From contig NZ_BDUB01000001.1 in the NCBI RefSeq assembly GCF_002218065.1, positions 569,567 to 633,566 of the forward strand: DNA of 64,000 nt, given 5' to 3'. The notes under the pieces are model-generated. The model saw only the letters and a program-made list of their open reading frames with translations, made no database searches and was not told the DNA's origin. Position 1 is the stretch's first letter. Each line of letters opens with the position of its first letter. The translations under genes were made by a program, and so were the position numbers. Origin of the DNA: Nodularia sp. NIES-3585. Lineage in GTDB: Bacteria > Cyanobacteriota > Cyanobacteriia > Cyanobacteriales > Nostocaceae. This document shows, one piece after another, positions 54,901 to 62,701 of the stretch.

Positions 54901-55002
54901 AACCGCAACGATATTTTACGGGCATTAGGCTTTGATCTAGAAATGGTGAGGGTTGATGCGGCGATCGCTGATGCTTTTGTCTTTGCTCCCCTAGTTAAGT
55001 AA
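51997..55002 (+). CDS. DUF6603-like large protein (gene 4 of cluster)
   Basis: I prefer ATG 51997 (MNPIEIDVDIYKNLQEVNEF), giving 1001 residues; the frame extends to a TTG at 51817, but that part is low-quality sequence with three HIP1 sites. The protein has an acidic run (AEEEEEEEN) near residue 66 and a large beta-rich body. The region about 440-470, 'PLGGAPFFFVTGLSGGFGYS' followed by 'RSLTIPELEELPTFPLV', matches what I recall of the DUF6603 family, whose function is unknown. Later segments ('GSGFFAAGMKFTSFKLVDSF', 'AGGLFALSYDDGWASASFTV') look like antiparallel strands of a barrel or solenoid. There is no signal peptide. Confidence 0.75.
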   Translation: MNPIEIDVDIYKNLQEVNEFLKENIGFGIEPIPDFLSDCPLISAEYTPPQDNGEYKLECELKFILAEEEEEEENLDKDIKASITVEFKNEYQTYTGKLIYPLTEDKNLYFELQFQKDRTGTKTSSILVATTAITEDISLKLFEGALPGLENIIPEEITIGSNYNAVIVMTKSGTKTARKFLLGLGFKTELNLNIDLSELPLIGDQIPFDPNSNYLEIRLLVSTKTFDEKELTTINELLSELKSPVEIPSPSTRQQLTKGASIAAKLELIGIYKQSWFIPLVVKHPTGGTGEIITITQNTNDTETLITITGNSAWFTVQKSFGPIYIGKIGLLYLKGGIRLVIQTSLQISRFVLSLIGLSVRADLCNFNPDFKLEGFGLQLISKTLQISGAFARLEKEDYDEYLGIASLGIKIQKMGLSFSTLGSFADFKGKPALFLYLAVSYPLGGAPFFFVTGLSGGFGYSRSLTIPELEELPTFPLVYQAVNGVDPIDFDNPSSCINEQLELLDEYIQPSLGSGFFAAGMKFTSFKLVDSFALLTAAINEHKFELNLIGNSRLVVPPKVPKLAPIAQAEMILRAQFALQDGLIAVQSQLTAASYIFSTECHLTGGFAFFFWFAGEHAGDFVITLGGYHPEFKVPPHYPQVPRLGYEWQIDKNTLITGQSYFALCSHALMAGGLFALSYDDGWASASFTVGADFLICWKPYYYDIKAYVSMRAKISFVSGNLGVQVHFWGPEFGGTFKIDLVLFSVQVKFGDQSSRGSLPIDWDEFRESFLPPDEEMCSITAAEGLIKQFQVGDEEIWILNPTRFGLVTDAFIPSQKVFVRGEDKATSPAFGINPMGINSDSLETTHRVQIDKQNASVDHKFTFEPVTKKAPTAMWGEPNFNALGRLKLPEVNGQQFVEDVLFGFQIVPTQEPNPASTQDIAIAKLQYETTKFEPHYLWEKLPAFGEIADNDAGRRNKIRATVASNNNRNDILRALGFDLEMVRVDAAIADAFVFAPLVK

Positions 55003-55056
55003 TTTTTAGTTTTCATTGAGATCAAAAATCTAAGTAAATCCAAGGAAAGATCAATC

Positions 55057-57018
55057 ATGGTTACAAGTAGTCGCCGACTAGGAAGGAATGCTTCACAAGG
55101 AAAGGTAGAGTTTATCCAATACCACCAACCATTTATGGAAAGTGGTGAATATCACCTGAAAGTTGAACAAACTATCGCAGCTGGTGAAAAAATTGCACAG
55201 CAAACTTTTTCCCGCGAGATCACTTTTGTGATTTCAGGAGAACGTTTCGGCCCTTTAGCACCAACAGACATTCATGCTGTTTTTCCTCCAGCCGACACAA
55301 TTGGAGAGCATTCTAACGTCCTACCGCATATCACCTTCGAGAGTAGTACCCTGCCTTGGGAACGTCTTCCGGGAACCACAGATGAAAACCTCACTTGGCT
55401 GATATTACTGCTGTTTCGAGAATCAGATTTTGCTGATGAATCAGAACAACCGCAACTGCAAAGTATTACCCTCCAGGAATTACTAGCACCTTCTAGTGCC
55501 AAATTTCCCCAAATTTCCCTGGAACGTGGACAGCACGAACAACAATTAGTCAATATTATTGATGTCAAAAAGAAATACTTACAGCCTTTACTCCCTACTA
55601 AAAAAGACCTAGCTTTTCTCGCTCATACCCGCCAACCTAAAGGTGGGAATGACAACTCAGAGGTTGAAGAACTAGCAACAATTTTATGCGATCGCCTCCC
55701 TGAACCTAGTGGCATGAGTAAAGTGTATTTGGTTTCTGTTGAAGGTCGCTATGCAAATGGAGATGAGGGTAGTTTTAATTTCGATGGTGCAGGAGATGAG
55801 GATTTAATCCGCTTGGTGACACTAGCTAGTTGGAGTTTTGGTTGCATTGATCCTGAACAAAGCTTTACTGAGTTGTTGATAAATCTCAATGGTGAACCTA
55901 GTTCCCCTCGCTTACCAATCAACAACGATCCGGCAGCAGAAAAGTTTTTAGCTCAAAGTTATGTCCCTCTTCCTCATGCTTTACGCGAAGGCAGTAAAAC
56001 TGTTTCTTGGTATCGAGGCCCGTTGATTTCTGGATCTCAACCAGACACCTTTAACTTGCCTGTGCGAGCTGCGGACGAATTACTGCGCTACGATTCCGAT
56101 ACAGGATTATTTGATACTTCTTATGCCGCAGCTTGGCAATTGGGACGAATGCTAACACTACAAAATCAGCATTTGGCCATTGACCTATTCAATTGGAAAC
56201 GGAAAAACGCCCAAAACCTCAAGCAATTAGAACAACAAGTAATTAATCCTCCCCTGCGGAGTTATCGGCAGTTTCAAGCAGAAGAGATTACTATTCCTGA
56301 AGCGATCGCCGAATGGTTTGATAGTCTAGAAATCTTGCAGGGAATTCCCTTTAACTATTTAATTCCTGACGAACGACTCCTCCCACCCGAATCTATTCGT
56401 TTCTTTTGGGTCGATTCGGTATGGGTAGACTGCTTGCAAGATGGAGCATTTAGCGTCGGACGGGTGACTCCTGTTGAAGCTGAGGATGATCGGAAAATGG
56501 CAGCCCGCAATACCCTGCTGTCAGACGATAAAACCATTACCGGTTGTATTTTGCGATCGCAAGTCGTTTCTGGCTGGCCGGATCTGCTGATAGAAGCTTA
56601 CGATACTGTGATTAACGATTTAGAATTCGTTGCACCAGATGAAGCAAATCCCTTAGTCCGTTTGCGGATGGAAAGATTAGCCCCCGATGTGTTGATTTGT
56701 CTGTTCAAAGGAGAAATCAAAACAGTGGATATTCACCAAAAACCTGAAGGAATGCACTTTGGTTTAGATGCAGGTAATGAGTCTGGCACATTTACCAAAA
56801 GTTTACGCGATCGCAATGGCGAGAAAAATAAAGAGTTAACAATCAAAAATATTCCTTGGCGCGGCGATCAAGCAAAAGGAATTGTCAACATCTCTGCAAT
56901 GGTTGATCAAATGAAAGATTTATTGCTGTCATTCAATGACCCCTTCACTTCAGCCCAATTTTGCTTCCAGATGATTAAGGGAGTGGAAAAAGTCAGGTTT
57001 ATCTCAACGAATTCATAA
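55057..57018 (+). CDS. Protein of unknown function (gene 5 of cluster)
   Basis: This 653-residue protein starts at ATG 55057, 54 bases after gene 4, and is preceded by an AAGGAAAGA-like site. I know no family for it. The N-terminus ('KVEFIQYHQPFMESGEYHLK', 'VEQTIAAGEKIAQQTFSREI') is beta-rich; 'TFESSTLPWERLPGTTDENL' followed by 'TWLILLLFRESD' near residues 105-130 is a striking motif. The middle ('SKVYLVSVEGRYANGDEGSF') and 'LPVRAADELLRYDSDTGLFD' with 'AAWQLGRMLTLQNQHLAIDL' form a helical domain. It is soluble and appears complete. It is the last gene of the cluster. Confidence 0.8.
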   Translation: MVTSSRRLGRNASQGKVEFIQYHQPFMESGEYHLKVEQTIAAGEKIAQQTFSREITFVISGERFGPLAPTDIHAVFPPADTIGEHSNVLPHITFESSTLPWERLPGTTDENLTWLILLLFRESDFADESEQPQLQSITLQELLAPSSAKFPQISLERGQHEQQLVNIIDVKKKYLQPLLPTKKDLAFLAHTRQPKGGNDNSEVEELATILCDRLPEPSGMSKVYLVSVEGRYANGDEGSFNFDGAGDEDLIRLVTLASWSFGCIDPEQSFTELLINLNGEPSSPRLPINNDPAAEKFLAQSYVPLPHALREGSKTVSWYRGPLISGSQPDTFNLPVRAADELLRYDSDTGLFDTSYAAAWQLGRMLTLQNQHLAIDLFNWKRKNAQNLKQLEQQVINPPLRSYRQFQAEEITIPEAIAEWFDSLEILQGIPFNYLIPDERLLPPESIRFFWVDSVWVDCLQDGAFSVGRVTPVEAEDDRKMAARNTLLSDDKTITGCILRSQVVSGWPDLLIEAYDTVINDLEFVAPDEANPLVRLRMERLAPDVLICLFKGEIKTVDIHQKPEGMHFGLDAGNESGTFTKSLRDRNGEKNKELTIKNIPWRGDQAKGIVNISAMVDQMKDLLLSFNDPFTSAQFCFQMIKGVEKVRFISTNS

Positions 57019-57223
57019 AAATTGCCTCCTGCTTTTCTTAACGGGTGGCAACATAGCTAAAAAGCTTTTTTCATGAGGGATAGAGCCTGAAAACCACGTT
57101 GAAAAAAGAGGCGTTTCTGAGGTTTTGTTACCATTAAGCTCTCAGATATGAATCTATCAACAGGGATAAATAATTTGTTACTGTACATTACAGTCCTTAT
57201 TTACTCCCTTCCCTTTCATCTCA

Positions 57224-58480
57224 ATGAGTGCAGAAATTATTTGTGTCGGTACTGAACTGCTGCTAGGGGATATCCTCAACAGTAATTCTCAATTTTTAGC
57301 GCAACAATTAGCCCAACTAGGGATTCCCCACTACTATCAAACAGTAGTTGGCGATAACCCAAAACGATTAAAGGAAGTTATAGAAATTGCTATATCAAGA
57401 GCGCAAATTCTCATTTTCACAGGTGGTCTTGGCCCCACACCTGATGACCTCACCTGTGAAACCATCGCCGATTTTTTTGGCGTTCCCTTGACAGAACGTC
57501 CAGAAATTATCGAAGACATCACTCAGAAATTTGCCCAACGTGGTCGGGTAATGACCCCCACTAACCGCAAACAAGCTTTAATCCCCCAAGGTGCAGATAT
57601 TTTACCTAACCCCACGGGTACAGCACCGGGGATTATTTGGCAACCCCGCCCTGAGATCATGCTTTTTACCTTTCCTGGTGTCCCATCAGAAATGCATCGG
57701 ATGTGGTCAGATACAGCAGTACCTTTTCTCAAAAACCAAGGTTGGGGACAGGAAATTATACATAGCCGGAGTTTAAAGTTTTGGGGTATTGGTGAATCGG
57801 CTTTAGCGGAAAAAGTTGCACCCTACTTTAACTTGCCTAATCCCACAGTAGCCCCTTATGCAGGTAAAGGTGAAGTCAGACTGCGAATTTCTGCCAAGGC
57901 GGCTTCAGAAGCGGCGGCTGAAGTGTTGATTTCACCTGTGGAAAAACAGCTTAAAGACATTGCAGGATTAGATTATTATGGTTCTAATGATGAAACTGTA
58001 GCTTCTGTAGTTGGTAATTTATTGCGTTTATCAGGGGAAAGGCTATCGGTGGCAGAATCCTGTACCGGTGGTGGCTTAGGGCAAATGTTGACCGATAGTT
58101 CTGGCAGTTCTGATTACTTTTGGGGAGGAGTAATTTCTTATGATAATTCGGTGAAGGTGGGTTTACTGGGAGTTAACCCAGATGACTTAGATAAATTTGG
58201 GGCTGTGAGTGCTACTGTTGCAGAACAAATGGCAATGGGTGTAAAAACCCGTCTTTCAACGTCTTGGGGATTAAGTATCACTGGTATTGCTGGCCCGACT
58301 GGCGGAACAGAGTCTAAGCCAGTGGGTTTAGTTTACATCGGTTTAGCTGGGCCAAAGGATGAAGTGGCCAGTTTTGAGTATCGGTTTGGCGCGATGCGGG
58401 GACGTGCTTTAATTCGTCATGTGAGTGGTACCACGGCGTTAGATTTACTGCGGCGCAAATTGATCGTTCGTAATTCGTAA
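57224..58480 (+). CDS. cinA: CinA family protein (competence/damage-inducible protein A)
   Basis: The 418-residue product is a full-length two-domain CinA. The N-terminal molybdopterin-binding-like COG1058 domain has 'AEIICVGTELLLGDILNSNS', 'ILIFTGGLGPTPDDLTCETI' and 'FTFPGVPSEMHRMW'; the C-terminal domain (about residue 255 on) is the NMN deamidase with 'LSVAESCTGGGLGQMLTDSS' and 'GLSITGIAGPTGGTESKPVG'. CinA recycles NAD breakdown products (ADP-ribose pyrophosphatase and nicotinamide mononucleotide deamidase activities in studied members). It stands alone, ending at a convergent terminator. Confidence 0.96.
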   Translation: MSAEIICVGTELLLGDILNSNSQFLAQQLAQLGIPHYYQTVVGDNPKRLKEVIEIAISRAQILIFTGGLGPTPDDLTCETIADFFGVPLTERPEIIEDITQKFAQRGRVMTPTNRKQALIPQGADILPNPTGTAPGIIWQPRPEIMLFTFPGVPSEMHRMWSDTAVPFLKNQGWGQEIIHSRSLKFWGIGESALAEKVAPYFNLPNPTVAPYAGKGEVRLRISAKAASEAAAEVLISPVEKQLKDIAGLDYYGSNDETVASVVGNLLRLSGERLSVAESCTGGGLGQMLTDSSGSSDYFWGGVISYDNSVKVGLLGVNPDDLDKFGAVSATVAEQMAMGVKTRLSTSWGLSITGIAGPTGGTESKPVGLVYIGLAGPKDEVASFEYRFGAMRGRALIRHVSGTTALDLLRRKLIVRNS

Positions 58481-58487
58481 CGATAAT

Positions 58488-58519
58488 AAGGGGGTTGTAT
58501 TATCGAACATAACCCCCTT
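58488..58519. terminator. Shared terminator between convergent genes
   Basis: AAGGGGGTT (58488-58496) pairs with AACCCCCTT (58511-58519). It lies between the stops of cinA and the TerB-like gene and could serve both strands, though T-tracts are short. Confidence 0.65.
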
Positions 58520-58543
58520 GATCTAACTAATAAAATTGCTAAC

Positions 58544-59605
58544 TTATTCAGTTTCTATGAACTCTATAGTTTCCACAAACTCTAAAATATTCTCCTTAAT
58601 CTCCTCGGCTTCTTCTTTAATAGAACTTGGTTTTTCACCATTAAAAAAGCTGTGCTGGCTGCTAACTATATACAAATAGTTAGAGTTCATAAATGCGAGA
58701 AGTCCTCTGTATGCATCTAGTCTGGTGGCTGTGCCGTTATTTTTTGACTGGGAAATTGTTGAACCTTTGGGCATATCGATGAGGGCAAAGTAAGAACCTT
58801 CAACTGCATCTTTCAAATATTCAGTATACCTGACTTCAGCTTTTGGCATATTTGTAAAAATTGCTTCTGGAACATACTTGTTTAGTAGAATTGATTGCAA
58901 ATATTCTTCTTGTCCAATAGATTCTACTTCTTCTAATTGTTCTGAGGATATGGGGTAATAATCAATTCTCAGCATAGTACCGAAGTTATCAAAAAAGCCA
59001 ACTACCCCGTCTTCACTTTCTACCTTACCTCCCTGCTGTGGATCAACAGGAATCGGGACTGAAAAATTACCAGAGGGCGATTCATATACCTCATCGCCAT
59101 AATCTCTGACTATGACTGTGTCTTCTTCGTCGTCTAGGTAAATTTCGTTTTCTGCTTCTTGATAGGCAGCAATTACTTCCTGTACGATTTCATGGGCTTC
59201 TTCATCTTCAAGTTCCAAGGCTTCCTGTAACTGTTTGAGATAGGGTTGTTTTTGTTTGGGGATAATTAAATCGTCTTCATCTATAATTACCATTACCCCA
59301 ACGGCAAAAGCATCTAGAACTAGTTCATCTGAAAGGCTTTTACTGGCGACATTAAATAGGGTTCCTAGTCCCTCATCTTCTGCGATGCCTATGAGTCTAT
59401 CCACTATTTGGGCAATTTCATCTTCTGAATATTCTTCAAAAACCTCAAAGTCCCAAAGAATACTCGCTAAAACTTCTGCGTCCACCTCGTCTATAGATAA
59501 ATCAGCCATTTCCGTGACAACTGCGATCGCGGCTACGGCTTCTTCTGGACTCAGTGATTCTTCTGTGGTCTTTGTGGAATTAAAAATCTTGTCATATTTA
59601 GTCAC
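58544..59605 (-). CDS. Acidic protein with TerB-like N-terminal domain
   Basis: The 353-residue protein is strongly acidic. Residues about 18-150 ('EEAVAAIAVVTEMADLSIDE', 'VDRLIGIAEDEGLGTLFNVA', 'LDAFAVGVMVIIDEDD') resemble the helical TerB tellurite-resistance-like domain, with Asp-rich loops that could bind metal. The C-terminal part (about 185-345) is a separate beta-rich domain ('YESPSGNFSVPIPVDPQQGG') reminiscent of PsbP-like or lipoprotein folds, including 'EGSYFALIDMPKGSTISQSK'. There is no signal peptide. Function unknown; TerB-like domains are often part of membrane-stress systems, but no ter genes are nearby. Confidence 0.7.
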   Translation of the reverse strand: MTKYDKIFNSTKTTEESLSPEEAVAAIAVVTEMADLSIDEVDAEVLASILWDFEVFEEYSEDEIAQIVDRLIGIAEDEGLGTLFNVASKSLSDELVLDAFAVGVMVIIDEDDLIIPKQKQPYLKQLQEALELEDEEAHEIVQEVIAAYQEAENEIYLDDEEDTVIVRDYGDEVYESPSGNFSVPIPVDPQQGGKVESEDGVVGFFDNFGTMLRIDYYPISSEQLEEVESIGQEEYLQSILLNKYVPEAIFTNMPKAEVRYTEYLKDAVEGSYFALIDMPKGSTISQSKNNGTATRLDAYRGLLAFMNSNYLYIVSSQHSFFNGEKPSSIKEEAEEIKENILEFVETIEFIETE

Positions 59606-60117
59606 AATTACAACCTCCTTGGTTGACTAGTACTAACAGATTAAAAGTAAAAATGGTCAGTTTAGTTATTTAGGGAACCTTTTGTGTAAAAGATTTCCTA
59701 ATTGAGATATCTTGGAGTCACAAAAAGCGCCAGTTCAGCCATACTGAAGTTCGCTGGTAGTAAAACTCCTGATTGACTCTATCCTGAATTTTAGTCATAC
59801 ACACAGCAAACACTAATTTCATGGGAAAAATCGAAATTGGTTGAGTAAAGTTGGTGTATTGTGTCACCCCAGGATGCTTGAATATTTTATCCTTTATATT
59901 CACTTTACAATTCAATTCCCATAGCGGTAATCATCTTTTGCTTTAATCAGATGGCAAATGTGTTTCATCTATGGGCGGAAATATCAACTAGCTAGGGATA
60001 GATTTCTATACCAAGAGTAGGATGCCATAATACCGTTGTTTGTAGTGACACATGGTAGTGATTACCCTGTACTCATGACTCTGCAAACTTTACTTTTCAT
60101 AAAATTTTGCATCTTTT
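59606..60117. other. Divergent intergenic region
   Basis: About 510 bases with no convincing gene or repeat. A CCTCCTTGG site-like sequence just upstream (minus strand) of the TerB-like start is its ribosome binding site. The rest is AT-rich and presumably holds both promoters. Confidence 0.4.
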
Positions 60118-62043
60118 ATGGTAAACCCTCCATCTCAGTCCTCACCAGACCAATACACAGTAGATTCTGCTGGTACAGAAGTAGAATCTCTGATCCAAAC
60201 ACCGCCAGCAGATACTGAAATCGATTTAGAGTTCCTTTACACCAGAGATATTGAATTTCGCCAAGAAACTATTTACTTTCTGGTGGTAGATCGGTTTTAT
60301 GAAGGTGATCCAGAGAACAGCAAAGGTAGTAACTCTGACCTTTACGATGGTACTGCACAAGATTGGGGTAAATACTGGGGTGGCGACTTGCAAGGTGTCA
60401 TCGATAAATTGGACTACTTAAAAAATATGGGAGTGACGGCTGTTTGGTTAACTCCCCTGTTTGAACAAGTGGACGATTTGTTTATTAATAATGCCGCAAT
60501 GCATGGTTATTGGACAAAAGACTTTAAGCGCATCAATCCGCGCTACATTGCCAAGGGAGAAAATCCGTCTTTAAACGAAACCCAATCAGCTAAAAATACG
60601 ACATTTGATCGGTTAATTGCCGAACTTCACAACCGCAAGATGAAGCTGGTGCTGGATATTGTCTGCAATCACAGTACCCCTGATACTAACGGTAGTAAGG
60701 GTGAATTATATGATGATGGTGTGAAAATTGCTGACTTCAATAATGATGTGAATCACTGGTATCATCATTATGGGGAAGTGCAAGACTGGGAAGATGATTG
60801 GCAAGTGCAAAATTGTGAACTAGCTGGTTTGGCTACGTTCAATGAAAATAATACTGAATATCGCCAGTATATCAAGTCAGCAATTAAACAATGGCTAGAC
60901 CGGGGTGTTGATGCATTACGGGTGGATACTGTCAAGCATATGCCGATTTGGTTTTGGCAAGAATTCACTGGTGATATGACCAATCACAAGCCAGATATAT
61001 TTATTTTTGGTGAATGGATTTATAACCATCCTAGTGATGATTTATCGGTAGAATTTGCCAATAACTCCGGCATGACCATGCTAGACTTTGGGCTATGTAT
61101 GGCGATTCGTTCGGCATTAGCACAGGGTGCAGAAAACGGATTTCAAGCAATTCAAGAGATTTTTGACCAGGATTATCGTTACAATGGGGCGACTGAGTTA
61201 ATCACTTTCATCGATAACCATGATATGTGCCGCTTCCAATCGCTGAACCCTGATCCGGCAATGTTGAAGGTGGCGATCGCACTGATTATGACAGTTCGTG
61301 GTATCCCCTGCATATATTACGGTACAGAACAGTATCTCCACAATGATACTGATGGCGGTAACGACCCTTACAACCGCCCGATGATGGAAAAGTGGGATAC
61401 TGAAAGTGAAATTTATCGTGTTCTCAGATTGCTGTCTGGTTTACGACGGCTGAATCCAGCTATCTCAATGGGTAGTCAGTGGCAAAAATACCTCACCCCT
61501 GATATTTACTGCTATACACGCCGCTATCGTGATTCTGTATGTTTTGTCGCACTGAATCGGGGAGGAGAGGCGACTTTACCAGAAGTAGAAACAGAACTAC
61601 CTGATGGTGAACATACCTGTTTGATTACGCGTAATAAATATGAAGTCAAAGACGGTAAAGTTTATAATTTGCCACTGGAAGAACGGGGAGTGATTGTTTT
61701 TAGCCACGTTGGGGAACGAATCAAAGGGCAAACTATCGTCAGGGTACAACTGAATGGCGTATATACCCAACCCGGTGAAACCATTGTAGTAACTGGAGAC
61801 TGTCCAGAGTTAGGCAACTGGGATATCAGCAAGGCTTATCCCTTAGAGTACATTAACTCTAACACCTGGTTTGCAGAGATTCCCTTTGATGAAAGTACAG
61901 GTAACTTGATTAGTTATAAATATGCCATGTGGCGCGAAGGGCGATCGCCTCTGCGGGAAAATCTCGTTAATCGCCGTTGGGTAATTGCCAAAGAAGGCAC
62001 TGTAAAATGGCGTGACATCTGGGCATCAGGGCGGGAATCTTAG
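60118..62043 (+). CDS. Alpha-amylase family glycoside hydrolase with CBM20
   Basis: The 641-residue protein is a GH13 enzyme. It has 'RQETIYFLVVDRFYEGDPEN', the region I motif 'LVLDIVCNHSTPD', the nucleophile region 'GVDALRVDTVKHMP' (Asp about residue 268), the acid 'FIFGEWIYNH' (Glu about 297) and 'ITFIDNHDMCRF' (Asp about 368). The C-terminal 100 residues, from 'GQTIVRVQLNGVYTQPGETI', form a CBM20 starch-binding domain ('CPELGNWDISKAYPLE'). Calcium-binding and subsite residues look normal. The enzyme acts on glycogen or starch; domain order resembles cyclodextrin glucanotransferases, but no signal peptide is present, so it is likely cytoplasmic. Confidence 0.93.
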   Translation: MVNPPSQSSPDQYTVDSAGTEVESLIQTPPADTEIDLEFLYTRDIEFRQETIYFLVVDRFYEGDPENSKGSNSDLYDGTAQDWGKYWGGDLQGVIDKLDYLKNMGVTAVWLTPLFEQVDDLFINNAAMHGYWTKDFKRINPRYIAKGENPSLNETQSAKNTTFDRLIAELHNRKMKLVLDIVCNHSTPDTNGSKGELYDDGVKIADFNNDVNHWYHHYGEVQDWEDDWQVQNCELAGLATFNENNTEYRQYIKSAIKQWLDRGVDALRVDTVKHMPIWFWQEFTGDMTNHKPDIFIFGEWIYNHPSDDLSVEFANNSGMTMLDFGLCMAIRSALAQGAENGFQAIQEIFDQDYRYNGATELITFIDNHDMCRFQSLNPDPAMLKVAIALIMTVRGIPCIYYGTEQYLHNDTDGGNDPYNRPMMEKWDTESEIYRVLRLLSGLRRLNPAISMGSQWQKYLTPDIYCYTRRYRDSVCFVALNRGGEATLPEVETELPDGEHTCLITRNKYEVKDGKVYNLPLEERGVIVFSHVGERIKGQTIVRVQLNGVYTQPGETIVVTGDCPELGNWDISKAYPLEYINSNTWFAEIPFDESTGNLISYKYAMWREGRSPLRENLVNRRWVIAKEGTVKWRDIWASGRES

Positions 62044-62097
62044 GGGGGAGTTGGGGAGTGGGGAGTAGGGAGTGGGGAGTGGGGAGTGGGGAGTAGG
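62044..62097 (+). repeat. GGGGAGT heptamer array
   Basis: About seven units of GGGGAGT/GGGGAGTA type follow the amylase stop codon directly (62044-62097). This is the same heptamer as in the TATAGC repeats at 10289, 35626 and 40889, here without the TATAGC ends. Confidence 0.85.
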
Positions 62098-62118
62098 TTT
62101 TTTACTCAGCACTCAGCA

Positions 62119-62523
62119 CTACTTACTGGGTTGGGAGATTCGGGCTTCAATATCTTCTAAGGTTTGTAACAATAAACGCTTCGCCTGTAATTTCCAACCC
62201 CATTTTTGAATTCTGAAAGCGGCGACAGTTCCCACTCCACCGACTAATAAAAGTACGGGCTGATTCAGAGAAATTCCGAATAATAACCCCAATCCCGCAA
62301 TTCCCCAAAATGGTAAAGCTGCGGCTTGCCTTTGTTCTTCCACAATTTTAGTAAATATACTAGACTTCATAGTATTTAATAATTCAGCTTTAATTTGCCG
62401 TTGTTCCACTGCCGATACAGTCAAACCGATTTTCCGGCGCATTTTTTCAATTTTACGGGCATCACTACTGTATTCAGTTAGCTCATCTTCTGCCATTTGT
62501 AGTAGTCGTTCTAGTTGCGCCAT
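62119..62523 (-). CDS. Small membrane protein of unknown function
   Basis: The 134-residue protein has an N-terminal coiled coil ('RLLQMAEDELTEYSSDARKI', 'RRKIGLTVSAVEQRQIKAEL') and two membrane helices, 'ALPFWGIAGLGLLFGISL' and 'PVLLLVGGVGTVAAFRI', followed by a basic-acidic helix. I know no family for it; it resembles small cyanobacterial proteins of unknown function. It is convergent with the amylase and divergent from ppsA. Confidence 0.68.
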   Translation of the reverse strand: MAQLERLLQMAEDELTEYSSDARKIEKMRRKIGLTVSAVEQRQIKAELLNTMKSSIFTKIVEEQRQAAALPFWGIAGLGLLFGISLNQPVLLLVGGVGTVAAFRIQKWGWKLQAKRLLLQTLEDIEARISQPSK

Positions 62524-62701
62524 TTTGTACTAAATTTAGGGTTGTGGTATAGCTATTATCTAAGAAAATGTTAAATTTTCCTAACTATAATCTTGCATCT
62601 AATAGCACGATACCAAATCTTAAATCTAGAATTAAATATAGAGACAATATCCTAGCGATGACAAACTGACAACCAGAGCGTCTACTTGAGAGGTAATATA
62701 G

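Noticed and set aside
44751-57018. The five-gene cluster as part of a contractile injection system or prophage tail
   Set aside because: GIGTT repeats suggest fibres, but no sheath, tube, baseplate, tape-measure, terminase or AAA gene is present in the window; the link would rest on one motif.
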